A stretch of 6,666 nucleotides of DNA from Desulfobacterales bacterium (GCA_030672555.1 DAOVGD010000137.1:1-6666); one strand, 5' to 3'; shown: positions 1 through 6,204, counted from the stretch's first letter. Notes: generated by a model from the letters alone, not told the origin. A program made the numbers and translations.

Positions 1-965
1 TTATCACTTTCACCTATAGCGATAACGGTATCCCCCCCCTCAATTGTGGCAGTAGAGGATGGATTAAACATCATATCTCCGCTCGCCTTTTTAACCGCTA
101 TGATGATTAGATTCAGGTCCCGTCGTATGCCGGAATCCCGGAGTGGAATCCCTATTAAATTGGAAGAGCTGTTAACGGGTATCTCCTCCATCTGCACATC
201 GATATTCCTTCCCATCACTGCGAGATCCAAAAAGTCGGTCACTGTGGGACGAAGTATCATCTGGGCCATGCGCCGAGCGCCTATGCGATAGGGGGAAATC
301 ACCTTGTTGGCGCCTGCACGCAGAAGTTTCCTGCCCGACCCTACATCACCTGATCTTGCCATAATAAACAGGTTGGGATTAATGCCTCGCGCGCTTAAGG
401 TAACGTAAACATTATCCATATCAGCCCCCAAGGAGGCAATAAGGGCCTTGGCCCGATCAATGCCGGCCGCTATCAGGGTATTTTCATCTGTTGCTTCGCC
501 TTCAACATAGAGGAGGTCCCTCTTGAGCACCTCCTCAATTTTTGCTGGATCTTTATCTATGACGACCAGCTTGAGGGGCTTTGAGGAGAGAATATCACAT
601 ATGGTTTGGCCAACCCGTCCATACCCGCAAATAATATAATGGTCCTTTAGTTTTTGAATCTTTTTTTCCAACTTGTGCCTCCCCAAAACTTCTCTGATGC
701 GACCTTCCACCACAAACTCTGTAACCGTACTAATGATGTAAAGAATAGCCCCTACCCCTACAAAAATCAATAGTACGGTGAATACCTTACCTGCATATCC
801 AAGCTCGTGTATTTCCTCAAATCCCACTGTTGTAAGGGTAATAACTGTCATATAAAAGGCATCAATGAAATGCCAACCCTCTATAACCATATATCCCGAA
901 GTGCCAAAAACAAGTAGAGCGACAGAGATTGATACGCCAAGTATAAGTTTTTTCATCCCAGACAT
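1..965 (-). CDS. Two-TM potassium channel with C-terminal RCK (TrkA-N/TrkA-C) domains, partial at its 3' end
   Basis: Encodes at least 321 residues of an inner-membrane, ligand-gated potassium channel of the MthK/Kch-like type; the frame is still open at the left edge. Visible parts in order: TM helix 1 (about 5-23), a pore loop with the filter sequence TTVGFEE (45-51), TM helix 2 (about 60-80), a Rossmann-type RCK_N domain starting IICGYGRVGQ (111-120) with an acidic residue closing the second strand (D137 in VVIDKD), and an RCK_C domain from about 245 ending GGDTVIAIGES. Homologues usually run about 330-350 residues, so only a short tail is missing. The start is ATG at 965, preceded by AGGAAG six bases upstream and an in-frame TGA directly before it; ATG 956 is the alternative. 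The family opens a K+ pore when its cytoplasmic RCK ring binds a ligand such as Ca2+ or a nucleotide; the ligand here cannot be read. The filter has Phe for Tyr and Glu-Glu for Gly-Asp compared with TVGYGD. It stands alone, transcribed leftward. Confidence 0.92.
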   Translation of the reverse strand, partial: MSGMKKLILGVSISVALLVFGTSGYMVIEGWHFIDAFYMTVITLTTVGFEEIHELGYAGKVFTVLLIFVGVGAILYIISTVTEFVVEGRIREVLGRHKLEKKIQKLKDHYIICGYGRVGQTICDILSSKPLKLVVIDKDPAKIEEVLKRDLLYVEGEATDENTLIAAGIDRAKALIASLGADMDNVYVTLSARGINPNLFIMARSGDVGSGRKLLRAGANKVISPYRIGARRMAQMILRPTVTDFLDLAVMGRNIDVQMEEIPVNSSSNLIGIPLRDSGIRRDLNLIIIAVKKASGDMMFNPSSTATIEGGDTVIAIGESD

Positions 966-1103
966 TCACTACTTCCTGATAATCACAAGCCTACAGAAGA
1001 CTAACCGGTTTATCGCAAATCAAAAAAGCAAAGTAATCAATAAGACGAATTGAAAACTTGAAACCTTTACAAAACATAACATTTTTTTTTCAGGCAAGTT
1101 GAG

Positions 1104-1161
1104 CGAAGTGAAATCCCGTCGCCGGGGGAAGGCGAAAATATAGCGCTGACGCTTCACTTCG
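1104..1161. repeat. Inverted repeat, 9-bp arms CGAAGTGAA / TTCACTTCG
   Basis: Perfect 9-bp arms at 1104-1112 and 1153-1161 enclose a GC-rich 40-base interior. Just downstream is a 15-base palindrome (AATACAT, T, ATGTATT, 1174-1188). Neither belongs to a gene. On the minus strand the arms could fold after the zinc-ribbon gene, and about ten bases past the distal arm there is a short A-run rather than a T-run, so it is not a standard intrinsic terminator. It could be one edge of a dispersed intergenic repeat. Confidence 0.45.
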
Positions 1162-1244
1162 TGCACCCGGAGGAATACATTATGTATTTCGAGGATTAAA
1201 ATTTGATGGTTTCGTAAAAGGTCCCTGATGAGCCTGTTTTGGTC

Positions 1245-1335
1245 TTATCATCTGTCATTTATCATCTATCATTGGGCATTTACCCCCGCCACGGCGGGGA
1301 CAGATGACAAATGTGAAATGATTAATGATCAATGA
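1245..1335. repeat. Palindromic heptamer array with GC-rich central hairpin
   Basis: The left side is five 7-base units of the pattern nnnTCAT or nnGCAT (1245-1279). The right side is five units of the pattern nnnATGA or nnnATGT (1301-1335). The two halves are therefore approximate reverse complements. The centre is a perfect stem CCCCGCC (1284-1290) and GGCGGGG (1293-1299) with a two-base gap, realistically a four-base loop. It lies 38 bp downstream of the zinc-ribbon gene stop and could act as an mRNA-end hairpin for that transcript, but no U-tract follows. The unit length and the ATGA/TCAT core match the arrays inside the ATPase operon. Confidence 0.7.
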
Positions 1336-1373
1336 GAGTCTTATCAAGTGACCAATCAAGCGAATTGAAGACG

Positions 1374-3044
1374 TTAGCCCGCTGCAGACCCTTCAACTTC
1401 CACGCTGAACTCTCCCAAGTCACCAGGAAGATTTTCAAATACCACCATAAAGGGGACCATTTTGGCCGGAGAGATCTTGACATTTGATTGGTTTATCCCA
1501 GATTGTAGTAATAATTTTTTATTTATCTCTGCAACAGGAAGGTCTTCCAACTCAGTCTTTGTAAGTATATTGCCGCAATAAACGCTCTTTGTCTTAACCA
1601 TCTTGCCGGACTTGTCATGAAGGAACCCTTTTACCAGGACAAAGCTTCGATCCTTTGAATAATCGTTCCTTACATGCCCCTGTATGATAAATATAGGGCC
1701 TGCCTCCTTGTTGTCTTCAAAATCACCTTTAACATTCAAAAGAGCGATTTTTAGATTACCGGCATCTACCTGTCCTGATTTTTCCCCACCAATAATGATA
1801 TTTAAGTAAGGAATCGTGAATCCGGATTTAAGAGGTCCCAAGAAGGTGATCGCAGCATATATTCCACCCGCAATAGAGACCGCAATCAATAAAATAAGGA
1901 GTGCGAGGCTCGGCCTCTTTTTTTTCTGAAACGTAGCCGGAGCAAGCGCTTCTTCAGAAGGCTCGGCTTCTTCTTCCTCGGGTTGTTCAGATCCTTCGTC
2001 AAAAGGTATTTCCTCCATCTCTTTCATCTCTGAAGGAGCGATTTCCTCTTCTTCTTCCCACTGCGAAGCTGATTCAACATCATCTCTACCTACTTCCTCA
2101 TCAGATATATCCTCTAAAGTAAAATCTTCCTCCTCACTTACAAGGGAAGAGATTTCTTCGTCCTCTTTATCAGGCGCCAATTCCTGATCTTCCGTATCAG
2201 TACCCATAGCGCCATCATCCGGAAGTTCAAGGCCTATTTCTTCATCAACCGTTATTTCTTCTGCTTTTTCCTCTGAAATTTCAGCGCCTTCTTCTTCCGA
2301 CATTAAACTAAGAGACTCATCCGTAGCTTCGGGTTCTTCGGGAGAAATATCCTCAGAAACGGTAGCCTGTTCAGAAGAAGTTTCATCTTCATCCTCCACT
2401 GTAAGGTCTTCCAACTCGAGCTCTAAAGACTCTTCCGGTAGCTCCTCGCCTTCGGAAACAACAACTTCTTCAGGGGGAACTTGCTCCTCTTCAAGCCCTT
2501 CTACTCCTAAATCAACCGACTCTTCCTCGGGAATCGCCTCGGAAACAGCGGCCTCTTCAGCAGGAATTTCCTCTTCACCCTCCACGCCAAGGCCCTCTAA
2601 ATCAAAATCCAAAGATTCTTCAGGTAGCTCCTCGCCTTCAGAAACAGTGGTCTCTTCAGCAGCAACTCCTGCCCCTTCTCCTAGTTCGAGTTCGATATCT
2701 CCCAGGTCAAAGTCTAAAGATTCTTCAGAAGGCGCCTTTTCCTCTGTCATCTGTTCTTCAAGAAAATCGAAATCGAGATTCTCCTCATCTCCCCCAGCGT
2801 CAGGGGAAGTCTCTTGTTCTTCTGCTACAACGTCCTCTTGCGGCTCTTCAGATTCGGCCAAAGATTCAGGAGGGAGCTGATCTTCTACAGGGAGAGGGGG
2901 ATCTTGTTCAACAGGTTCCACAGGTGCCGGGAAGACTTTAAATATATGCTCGCACTTTGAGCATCTTACCTTTGAACCTGTGGCCTTAACTCTATCATCA
3001 TCCAACCTAAACTTGCTCTGGCAGTTCTCGCAGGTGATAATCAT
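1374..3044 (-). CDS. Zinc-ribbon, acidic-linker, single-pass membrane protein (MJ0042/DUF3426-like)
   Basis: A 556-residue protein of unknown exact function. Residues 1-39 form a zinc ribbon of the MJ0042 type, with CxxC pairs at C5/C8 and C28/C31 (MIITCENCQSKF, then RCSKCEHIF). Residues about 40-370 are a very acidic, Glu/Asp/Ser-rich, probably disordered linker with imperfect internal repeats. A Lys/Arg patch (about 374-378) precedes one TM helix at about 380-402, and about 150 residues follow as a folded C-terminal domain resembling DUF3426. By the positive-inside rule the zinc ribbon and linker lie in the cytoplasm and the C-terminal domain in the periplasm. The start ATG at 3044 has an upstream GTGGGGA and lies 15 bp after the hpt stop, so the two genes are probably cotranscribed. 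Zinc-ribbon/DUF3426 proteins are common in Desulfobacterota, but I know of no established role. The Ser-rich frame on the opposite strand is an artefact of the acidic codon run. Confidence 0.85.
   Translation of the reverse strand: MIITCENCQSKFRLDDDRVKATGSKVRCSKCEHIFKVFPAPVEPVEQDPPLPVEDQLPPESLAESEEPQEDVVAEEQETSPDAGGDEENLDFDFLEEQMTEEKAPSEESLDFDLGDIELELGEGAGVAAEETTVSEGEELPEESLDFDLEGLGVEGEEEIPAEEAAVSEAIPEEESVDLGVEGLEEEQVPPEEVVVSEGEELPEESLELELEDLTVEDEDETSSEQATVSEDISPEEPEATDESLSLMSEEEGAEISEEKAEEITVDEEIGLELPDDGAMGTDTEDQELAPDKEDEEISSLVSEEEDFTLEDISDEEVGRDDVESASQWEEEEEIAPSEMKEMEEIPFDEGSEQPEEEEAEPSEEALAPATFQKKKRPSLALLILLIAVSIAGGIYAAITFLGPLKSGFTIPYLNIIIGGEKSGQVDAGNLKIALLNVKGDFEDNKEAGPIFIIQGHVRNDYSKDRSFVLVKGFLHDKSGKMVKTKSVYCGNILTKTELEDLPVAEINKKLLLQSGINQSNVKISPAKMVPFMVVFENLPGDLGEFSVEVEGSAAG
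2305..2735 (-). repeat. Imperfect in-frame tandem repeats encoding acidic linker units
   Basis: Within the linker of the zinc-ribbon protein (about residues 104-246) a motif of the form VSEGEELPEESLDFDLE recurs. Consecutive VSE anchors are spaced 33, 29 and 33 residues apart, and a diverged unit starts with SEESLDFDL. Nucleotide similarity is also high: GGTAGCTCCTCGCCTTC followed by GAAAC occurs twice on the plus strand, near 2439 and 2625. This indicates relatively recent duplication rather than only composition bias. Copy number could vary between strains without breaking the frame. Confidence 0.7.
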
Positions 3045-3059
3045 AATGTTTCCCCACTC

Positions 3060-3578
3060 TTACAGTTTTAATTTTTTAATATCGGACAATGTTCGATAAT
3101 CTTCATTAAAATCTATTCCGTATCCTACAATGAATCCGCTTTCAATGGTGAATCCGGTATAATCCACCGGGACCTTTTTCTCTCTTCGTTCGGTTTTATC
3201 GATCAGGGCACAAACCTTTACAGAAAGAGGATTAAATGTTTTTAAGTGTTCCACCAAAAAGGCCAGCGTAAGCCCCGAGTCTATCATATCTTCGACTACC
3301 AAAACATCTTTCCCTTTGATATCAAGTTCAATGTCTTTGGTAATCCGCACCTTGCCTGACGATTTAGTGTCAGCTCCGTAACTGGTCAAACGCACAAAGT
3401 CAATTTGAGCAGGAACAGAAAGATGACGAACAAGATCTGCCAAAAAAATAAAGGCACCTTTTAATACACCAATAGCAACGAGGCTTTTCCCCGCATAATC
3501 GGCTGAGATTTCATGTGCCAAAGATTTAACTTTTGCCTGAATTTCTGTCTGACTTAAGACCGGAACAAGTTCTGACAT
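3060..3578 (-). CDS. hpt: Hypoxanthine (hypoxanthine-guanine) phosphoribosyltransferase
   Basis: A cytoplasmic purine-salvage enzyme that transfers the phosphoribosyl group of PRPP to hypoxanthine or guanine, giving IMP or GMP. The protein is 172 residues, the usual bacterial length. Visible motifs: loop I LKG (39-41), the mobile loop around LTSYGADTKSSG (64-75), the PRPP-binding motif VLVVEDMIDSGLTL (92-105) with the acidic pair E96-D97, the purine-contacting lysine in ALIDKTERR (K128), and FIVGYGIDFNEDYRTL (149-164) with an Asp (D156) near the base-binding region. The start is ATG at 3578, supported by AAGGGG five bases upstream; a TTG five codons further out (3593) would place this Shine-Dalgarno inside the gene, so I reject it. 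It is the first gene of a probable two-gene unit with the zinc-ribbon protein and diverges from the ATPase operon. Confidence 0.95.
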   Translation of the reverse strand: MSELVPVLSQTEIQAKVKSLAHEISADYAGKSLVAIGVLKGAFIFLADLVRHLSVPAQIDFVRLTSYGADTKSSGKVRITKDIELDIKGKDVLVVEDMIDSGLTLAFLVEHLKTFNPLSVKVCALIDKTERREKKVPVDYTGFTIESGFIVGYGIDFNEDYRTLSDIKKLKL

Positions 3579-3617
3579 AAGATCCCCTTCCAAAAGATTT
3601 ATTAGGCTGTCTAAAAA

Positions 3618-3648
3618 AATATCTTTCAGAAACGGTTGGGAATGTCAA
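3618..3648 (-). promoter_or_regulatory. Candidate sigma-70 promoter for hpt
   Basis: On the minus strand a perfect TTGACA lies at 3648-3643. A weak -10-like GATATT lies at 3623-3618, after a long 19-base spacer in AT-rich DNA. The site is about 40 bases upstream of the hpt start and there is no other obvious pair. The -35 match is good but the -10 and spacing are poor, so this is tentative. Confidence 0.3.
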
Positions 3649-3803
3649 GAACAAAGGCTTCCAGCCAATCTCAATAATTCAAAGGTCTTTTCGTACACCT
3701 CGATATCTTTAAAAAAACTTATCGGTTTTGGATATTATAACTTTAATGCGTAATAAAACTATGTTGCACAGCCACCAAAATCCTTGATTAATGATATATG
3801 GTA

Positions 3804-3832
3804 TTGTAATATTTAATACATATATATGTAAT
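3804..3832 (+). promoter_or_regulatory. Candidate sigma-70 promoter for the N-ATPase operon
   Basis: TTGTAA (3804-3809, 4 of 6 to consensus) and TGTAAT (3827-3832, 5 of 6) are separated by 17 bases in strongly AT-rich DNA. Transcription would begin near 3839, giving a leader of about 85 bases that contains the palindrome at 3868-3887. Other AT-rich hexamers nearby could serve instead, so the exact position is uncertain. Confidence 0.35.
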
Positions 3833-3867
3833 AGTGAAGCTTTCCTATAAAAATCTCTAATACATTA

Positions 3868-3887
3868 ATTGAGCGTAAACGCTCAAT
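3868..3887. promoter_or_regulatory. Perfect palindrome, possible operator, upstream of atpD
   Basis: ATTGAGCGT and ACGCTCAAT are perfect 9-bp arms around an AA spacer, ending 37 bases before the atpD start. The symmetry and length resemble binding sites of dimeric repressors (TetR-like operators are often of this form). It would lie downstream of the candidate promoter, a position suited to repression. It could equally be an RNA hairpin in the leader. No regulator gene is in the window. Confidence 0.45.
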
Positions 3888-3924
3888 CTCTGTGGTCGGT
3901 GGTCCTTAAGGCGAACGTATCTTT

Positions 3925-5313
3925 GTGAAAAATACAAATTCAGAAAAATCAAAAACAACTCGAAAGGGGCAACTTGTTTCAATACGCGGTTCTGTAGTGG
4001 AAGCAGCCTTTGAGTATCCCCTGCCGAAGATTAATGACGTACTTGCTATTTCAGAAGATGGTAGCCGGCGCGTATTCGTAGAGGTTCAACAACACGTAGA
4101 CGGATCTACCGTAAGGGGGATCGCCATGTCTTCCACTGCGGGTTTGATGCGTGGTATGGAAGTTGAGGATACTGGCGCCCCCATTAGAGTACCGGTCGGA
4201 GAAAAAACCCTCGGTAGGATATTTAACGTTTTGGGAGAACCTATCGACAACATTGGACCTGTAGAAAGCTCAGAATATTGGCAGATACACCGCTCTCCTC
4301 CTTCCATCGAGACACAGGTCGTCGCGAGTGAAATGTTCGAAACCGGCATTAAGATCGTGGATCTCCTTGCCCCTCTTCCCAGGGGAGGAAAAGCAGGGAT
4401 GTTTGGCGGTGCGGGTGTGGGGAAAACCGTCATCATCATGGAATTTATTCATAATGCTGTTGAAAAACACAGGGGGATTTCACTCTTTGCCGGAGTTGGT
4501 GAAAGATCCAGAGAAGGGAATGAACTATGGCACGAAATGGACAAAGCAGGGATACTGAACAAGACCATACTGGTTTTCGGGCAGATGAACGAAGCGCCGG
4601 GAGCGAGATTCCGTTTAGGACTGACAGCCCTGACAATGGCAGAATATTTCCGCGATATAAAAGGTCAGGATGTACTTCTGCTGATCGACAATATCTTTCG
4701 GTTTGTACAGGCAGGGAGCGAGGTATCAGGATTGATGGGGCGTATGCCGTCGCGGGTGGGATACCAGCCAACACTTGCTACGGAGCTGGCGGAACTCGAG
4801 GAACGGATCACATCAACACTTAAGGGTTCGATCACCTCTATTCAGGCGGTTTATGTGCCTGCTGATGATTTCACTGACCCTGCGCCGGCCCACACATTTG
4901 CACACCTTGACGCATCGATAGTACTTTCAAGGCAGACTGCGGCTGAAGGTCTTTACCCTGCTGTTGACCCCCTCAACTCCAACTCAAATCTGCTCGATCC
5001 TTACCAGGTTGGAGAACGGCATTACAACATAGCTCAACAGGTAAAACAAACAATAGCGCGGTATAGAGAACTCCAGGACATAATTGCTATGCTCGGGATT
5101 GAAGAGCTCTCGCCGGAAGAACGACGCACTGTAGGAAGGGCACGGCGGCTTCTCCGCTTTTTGACACAACCATTTTTTGTAACCGAGGCCTTTACCGGAC
5201 GACCCGGGCAGTACGTATCCCTAAAAGAGACATTGAAGGGTGCGGAAGAGATACTGTCCGGCAAATGGGATGAAAGACCGGAGCTGGATTTTTACTTAAT
5301 AGGAAGGATTTAG
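3925..5313 (+). CDS. atpD: N-type (alternate) F1F0 ATPase, F1 subunit beta
   Basis: The catalytic beta subunit of the F1 sector, which couples ATP hydrolysis or synthesis to ion flow through F0. It has 462 residues, the usual size. Visible: the beta-barrel N-terminus (about 15-90), Walker A GGAGVGKT (161-168), the catalytic glutamate in GERSREGNELW (E193), Walker B LLLIDNIFRF (D255), the MGRMPSRVGYQPTLATE segment (271-287), the adenine-pocket aromatic in EGLYPAVDPL (Y344), and a DELSEED-equivalent EELSPEER (393-400) with a proline inside it. The sequence style and the gene order that follows point to the alternate or N-ATPase branch rather than the housekeeping enzyme. The start is GTG at 3925, the only start codon after the in-frame TAA at 3907; AAGG lies 13 bases upstream, a distant, weak Shine-Dalgarno. 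It is the first gene of the operon. Unusually, 182 bases of repeat DNA separate it from atpC. Confidence 0.95.
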   Translation: MKNTNSEKSKTTRKGQLVSIRGSVVEAAFEYPLPKINDVLAISEDGSRRVFVEVQQHVDGSTVRGIAMSSTAGLMRGMEVEDTGAPIRVPVGEKTLGRIFNVLGEPIDNIGPVESSEYWQIHRSPPSIETQVVASEMFETGIKIVDLLAPLPRGGKAGMFGGAGVGKTVIIMEFIHNAVEKHRGISLFAGVGERSREGNELWHEMDKAGILNKTILVFGQMNEAPGARFRLGLTALTMAEYFRDIKGQDVLLLIDNIFRFVQAGSEVSGLMGRMPSRVGYQPTLATELAELEERITSTLKGSITSIQAVYVPADDFTDPAPAHTFAHLDASIVLSRQTAAEGLYPAVDPLNSNSNLLDPYQVGERHYNIAQQVKQTIARYRELQDIIAMLGIEELSPEERRTVGRARRLLRFLTQPFFVTEAFTGRPGQYVSLKETLKGAEEILSGKWDERPELDFYLIGRI

Positions 5314-5314
5314 G

Positions 5315-5498
5315 GATTGATGATTGAGGGCAGAAGCCAGAGAACAGAGGACAGAAGCCAGAGAACAGAGAACAGAAGTCAGAAAACAGAAGACAGATGG
5401 CCATCTGACATCTATTTTCTGACATCTGACTTCTGACATCTGACATCTGACATCTGACTTCTGTTCTCTGACCAATAACCAATGACGAAGGACAAATG
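5315..5498. repeat. Heptamer array with central inversion filling the atpD-atpC spacer
   Basis: From 5331 to 5498 the DNA divides into 24 consecutive 7-base units with no insertion or deletion. The first ten (5331-5400) have the form CAGAnnn, dominated by CAGAAGC, CAGAGAA and similar. The next ten (5401-5470) are the reverse-complement type, mostly ACATCTG or ACTTCTG. The last four (5471-5498) switch to an AC-A-AATG-like form (ACCAATA, ACCAATG, ACGAAGG, ACAAATG). The two 70-base arms are mirror images at 50 of 70 positions, with the central 14 bases CAGATGGCCATCTG a perfect palindrome at 5394-5407. Two related units (GATTGAT, GATTGAG) fill 5315-5328. The array begins right after the atpD stop and ends on the atpC ATG. 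Confidence 0.9.
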
Positions 5499-5924
5499 GC
5501 AGTTACACTATTCCCCATAAAGATATTTACCCCTGCTCAAACCATTTTGGATGAAGAGATTCTTTCTCTCATAGCAGAAGACCGGAGCGGATATTTTGGA
5601 ATTGAAGCAGGTCATATCAACCTTTTGACTGTCCTTACGCCAACCATCTTAAGGTACAAAAACAGCGATGGGAAAGAACAATATGTTGCGGTTAACGGCG
5701 GTATTCTTAAGGTCGAAAACAGCTCTGTTACCATTGCTGCAAGAGAAGCAGTAGCCGGAGAAGATATGGCACGGCTGGAAGAAATATTGTCCCTGGAAAT
5801 GGCAAAAGAGGAGGCAGATGAAAGGATGACACGTATCTCTTTAGAACGTATAGGGATAATGATGATGCGCAACTTCCTCTCTTTCGAGCGTGTCGGAAGG
5901 CCAGGGCCTCCTGCAGGAGTGTAG
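5496..5924 (+). CDS. atpC: N-type (alternate) F1F0 ATPase, F1 subunit epsilon
   Basis: The epsilon subunit of the F1 central stalk, which links the gamma shaft to the c ring and modulates catalysis. It has 142 residues. The N-terminal beta-sandwich spans about 1-85 and includes GYFGIEAGHINLLTVL (32-47), the counterpart of the GxxPGHAPLLT signature, and YVAVNGGILKVE (63-74). The C-terminal helical part (about 86-128) is followed by a short Pro/Gly tail GRPGPPAGV. The start ATG at 5496 has GAAGGA about five bases upstream. That Shine-Dalgarno and the ATG are formed by the last two heptamers of the upstream array, so the repeat has become the translation initiation region. The order beta, then epsilon, at the head of the operon is typical of N-ATPases; in standard operons these two genes come last. 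Confidence 0.93.
   Translation: MAVTLFPIKIFTPAQTILDEEILSLIAEDRSGYFGIEAGHINLLTVLTPTILRYKNSDGKEQYVAVNGGILKVENSSVTIAAREAVAGEDMARLEEILSLEMAKEEADERMTRISLERIGIMMMRNFLSFERVGRPGPPAGV
5915..5919 (+). promoter_or_regulatory. Ribosome-binding site deciding the atpQ start
   Basis: AGGAG lies nine bases before GTG 5929, inside the last codons of atpC. It supports GTG 5929 over the GTG at 5890, which would overlap atpC by 35 bases and has no comparable site. Translational coupling with atpC is likely. Confidence 0.6.
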
Positions 5925-5928
5925 TCAG

Positions 5929-6204
5929 GTGTCAAATAAGGATAAAAAGAAAAACTTTCTCGATACCATAAGTCGTAAACGGAAGATGCACGAACTCAGT
6001 GAAAAGGAGAGCGAACCGAGTTTCTGGTCAGGGATTGCGAGGCTCGGAATTGTTGGATGGATGGTTGTCCTTCCGACGCTATTAGGAGCTTTTTCAGGGC
6101 GGTTTCTGGATAAAAAATTTGACCAGGGGATCTTCTGGACACTCACGCTCATAATGGTAGGTCTTGCCCTTGGTTGTTACAACGCATGGCGATGTATGAA
6201 ATGA
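5929..6204 (+). CDS. atpQ: N-ATPase accessory membrane protein AtpQ (AtpI/AtpZ-like)
   Basis: A small inner-membrane protein of 91 residues. A strongly charged, Lys-rich cytoplasmic N-terminus (1-30) is followed by SFWSGIARLGIVGWMVVLPT, which opens TM1 (about 39-57), a short polar loop with FLDKKFDQG, and TM2 (about 68-87) ending LALGCYNAWRCM. The GxxGWxxxxPTLLGAxxG and LGCxNAW patterns are what I recognise from the AtpQ/AtpI-like proteins of N-ATPase operons. The related AtpI helps assemble the c ring, and the same role is inferred here. The GTG start at 5929 lies four bases after the atpC stop. The gene is separated by 82 bases from atpR, a gap occupied by a heptamer array. The family assignment is fairly sure; the biochemical role is not demonstrated. 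Confidence 0.87.
   Translation: MSNKDKKKNFLDTISRKRKMHELSEKESEPSFWSGIARLGIVGWMVVLPTLLGAFSGRFLDKKFDQGIFWTLTLIMVGLALGCYNAWRCMK

Larger units (their letters stand above)
966..1373. other. Gene-free region between the zinc-ribbon gene and the potassium channel gene
   Basis: About 400 bases with no credible coding frame on either strand. It should contain the promoter of the minus-strand channel gene (AT-rich part near 966-1090, no clear -35/-10 pair found) and the 3' end of the hpt/zinc-ribbon transcript. From about 1095 to 1243 it has the look of a dispersed intergenic element, with an inverted repeat and a short palindrome. From 1245 to 1335 it holds a heptamer array with a GC-rich centre. No U-tract-bearing terminator was seen in the expected orientation. 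Confidence 0.6.
3579..3924. other. Divergent intergenic region between hpt and atpD
   Basis: About 345 bases without a gene. It is AT-rich, especially 3700-3870, and must hold the promoters for both directions. Candidate sites are listed separately: a -35-like TTGACA towards hpt, a TTGTAA/TGTAAT pair towards atpD, and a palindrome just before atpD. No small reading frame with a convincing ribosome-binding site was found. Confidence 0.6.

Noticed and set aside
1169..1199. Five-codon frame with a well-placed GGAGG (leader peptide)
   Set aside because: The frame ends after five codons with no attenuator structure or gene downstream on that strand; it probably arises by chance inside repeat-like DNA.
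1284..1299. Intrinsic terminator at the GC-rich hairpin
   Set aside because: The stem is strong but no T-run follows on either strand, so factor-independent termination cannot be claimed.
2647..2880. 77-residue Ser-rich plus-strand frame
   Set aside because: It lies antisense to the acidic linker; GAA/GAG runs read backward give Ser/Phe codons. No family resemblance, and the minus-strand protein has clear domains.
3579..3593. TTG start extending hpt by five codons
   Set aside because: The extension overlaps the strong AAGGGG site that is correctly spaced for ATG 3578.
5331..5470. CRISPR array
   Set aside because: The unit is 7 bases with no spacers and inverts in the middle; CRISPR repeats are longer and separated by unique spacers.
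5192..5518. 108-residue minus-strand frame across the atpD-atpC spacer
   Set aside because: It is low-complexity where it crosses the heptamers and otherwise antisense to atpD; no ribosome-binding site or recognisable domain.
5890..5928. Upstream GTG start for atpQ
   Set aside because: It would overlap atpC by 35 bases, has no good ribosome-binding site, and the added residues do not resemble the charged N-terminus of the family.
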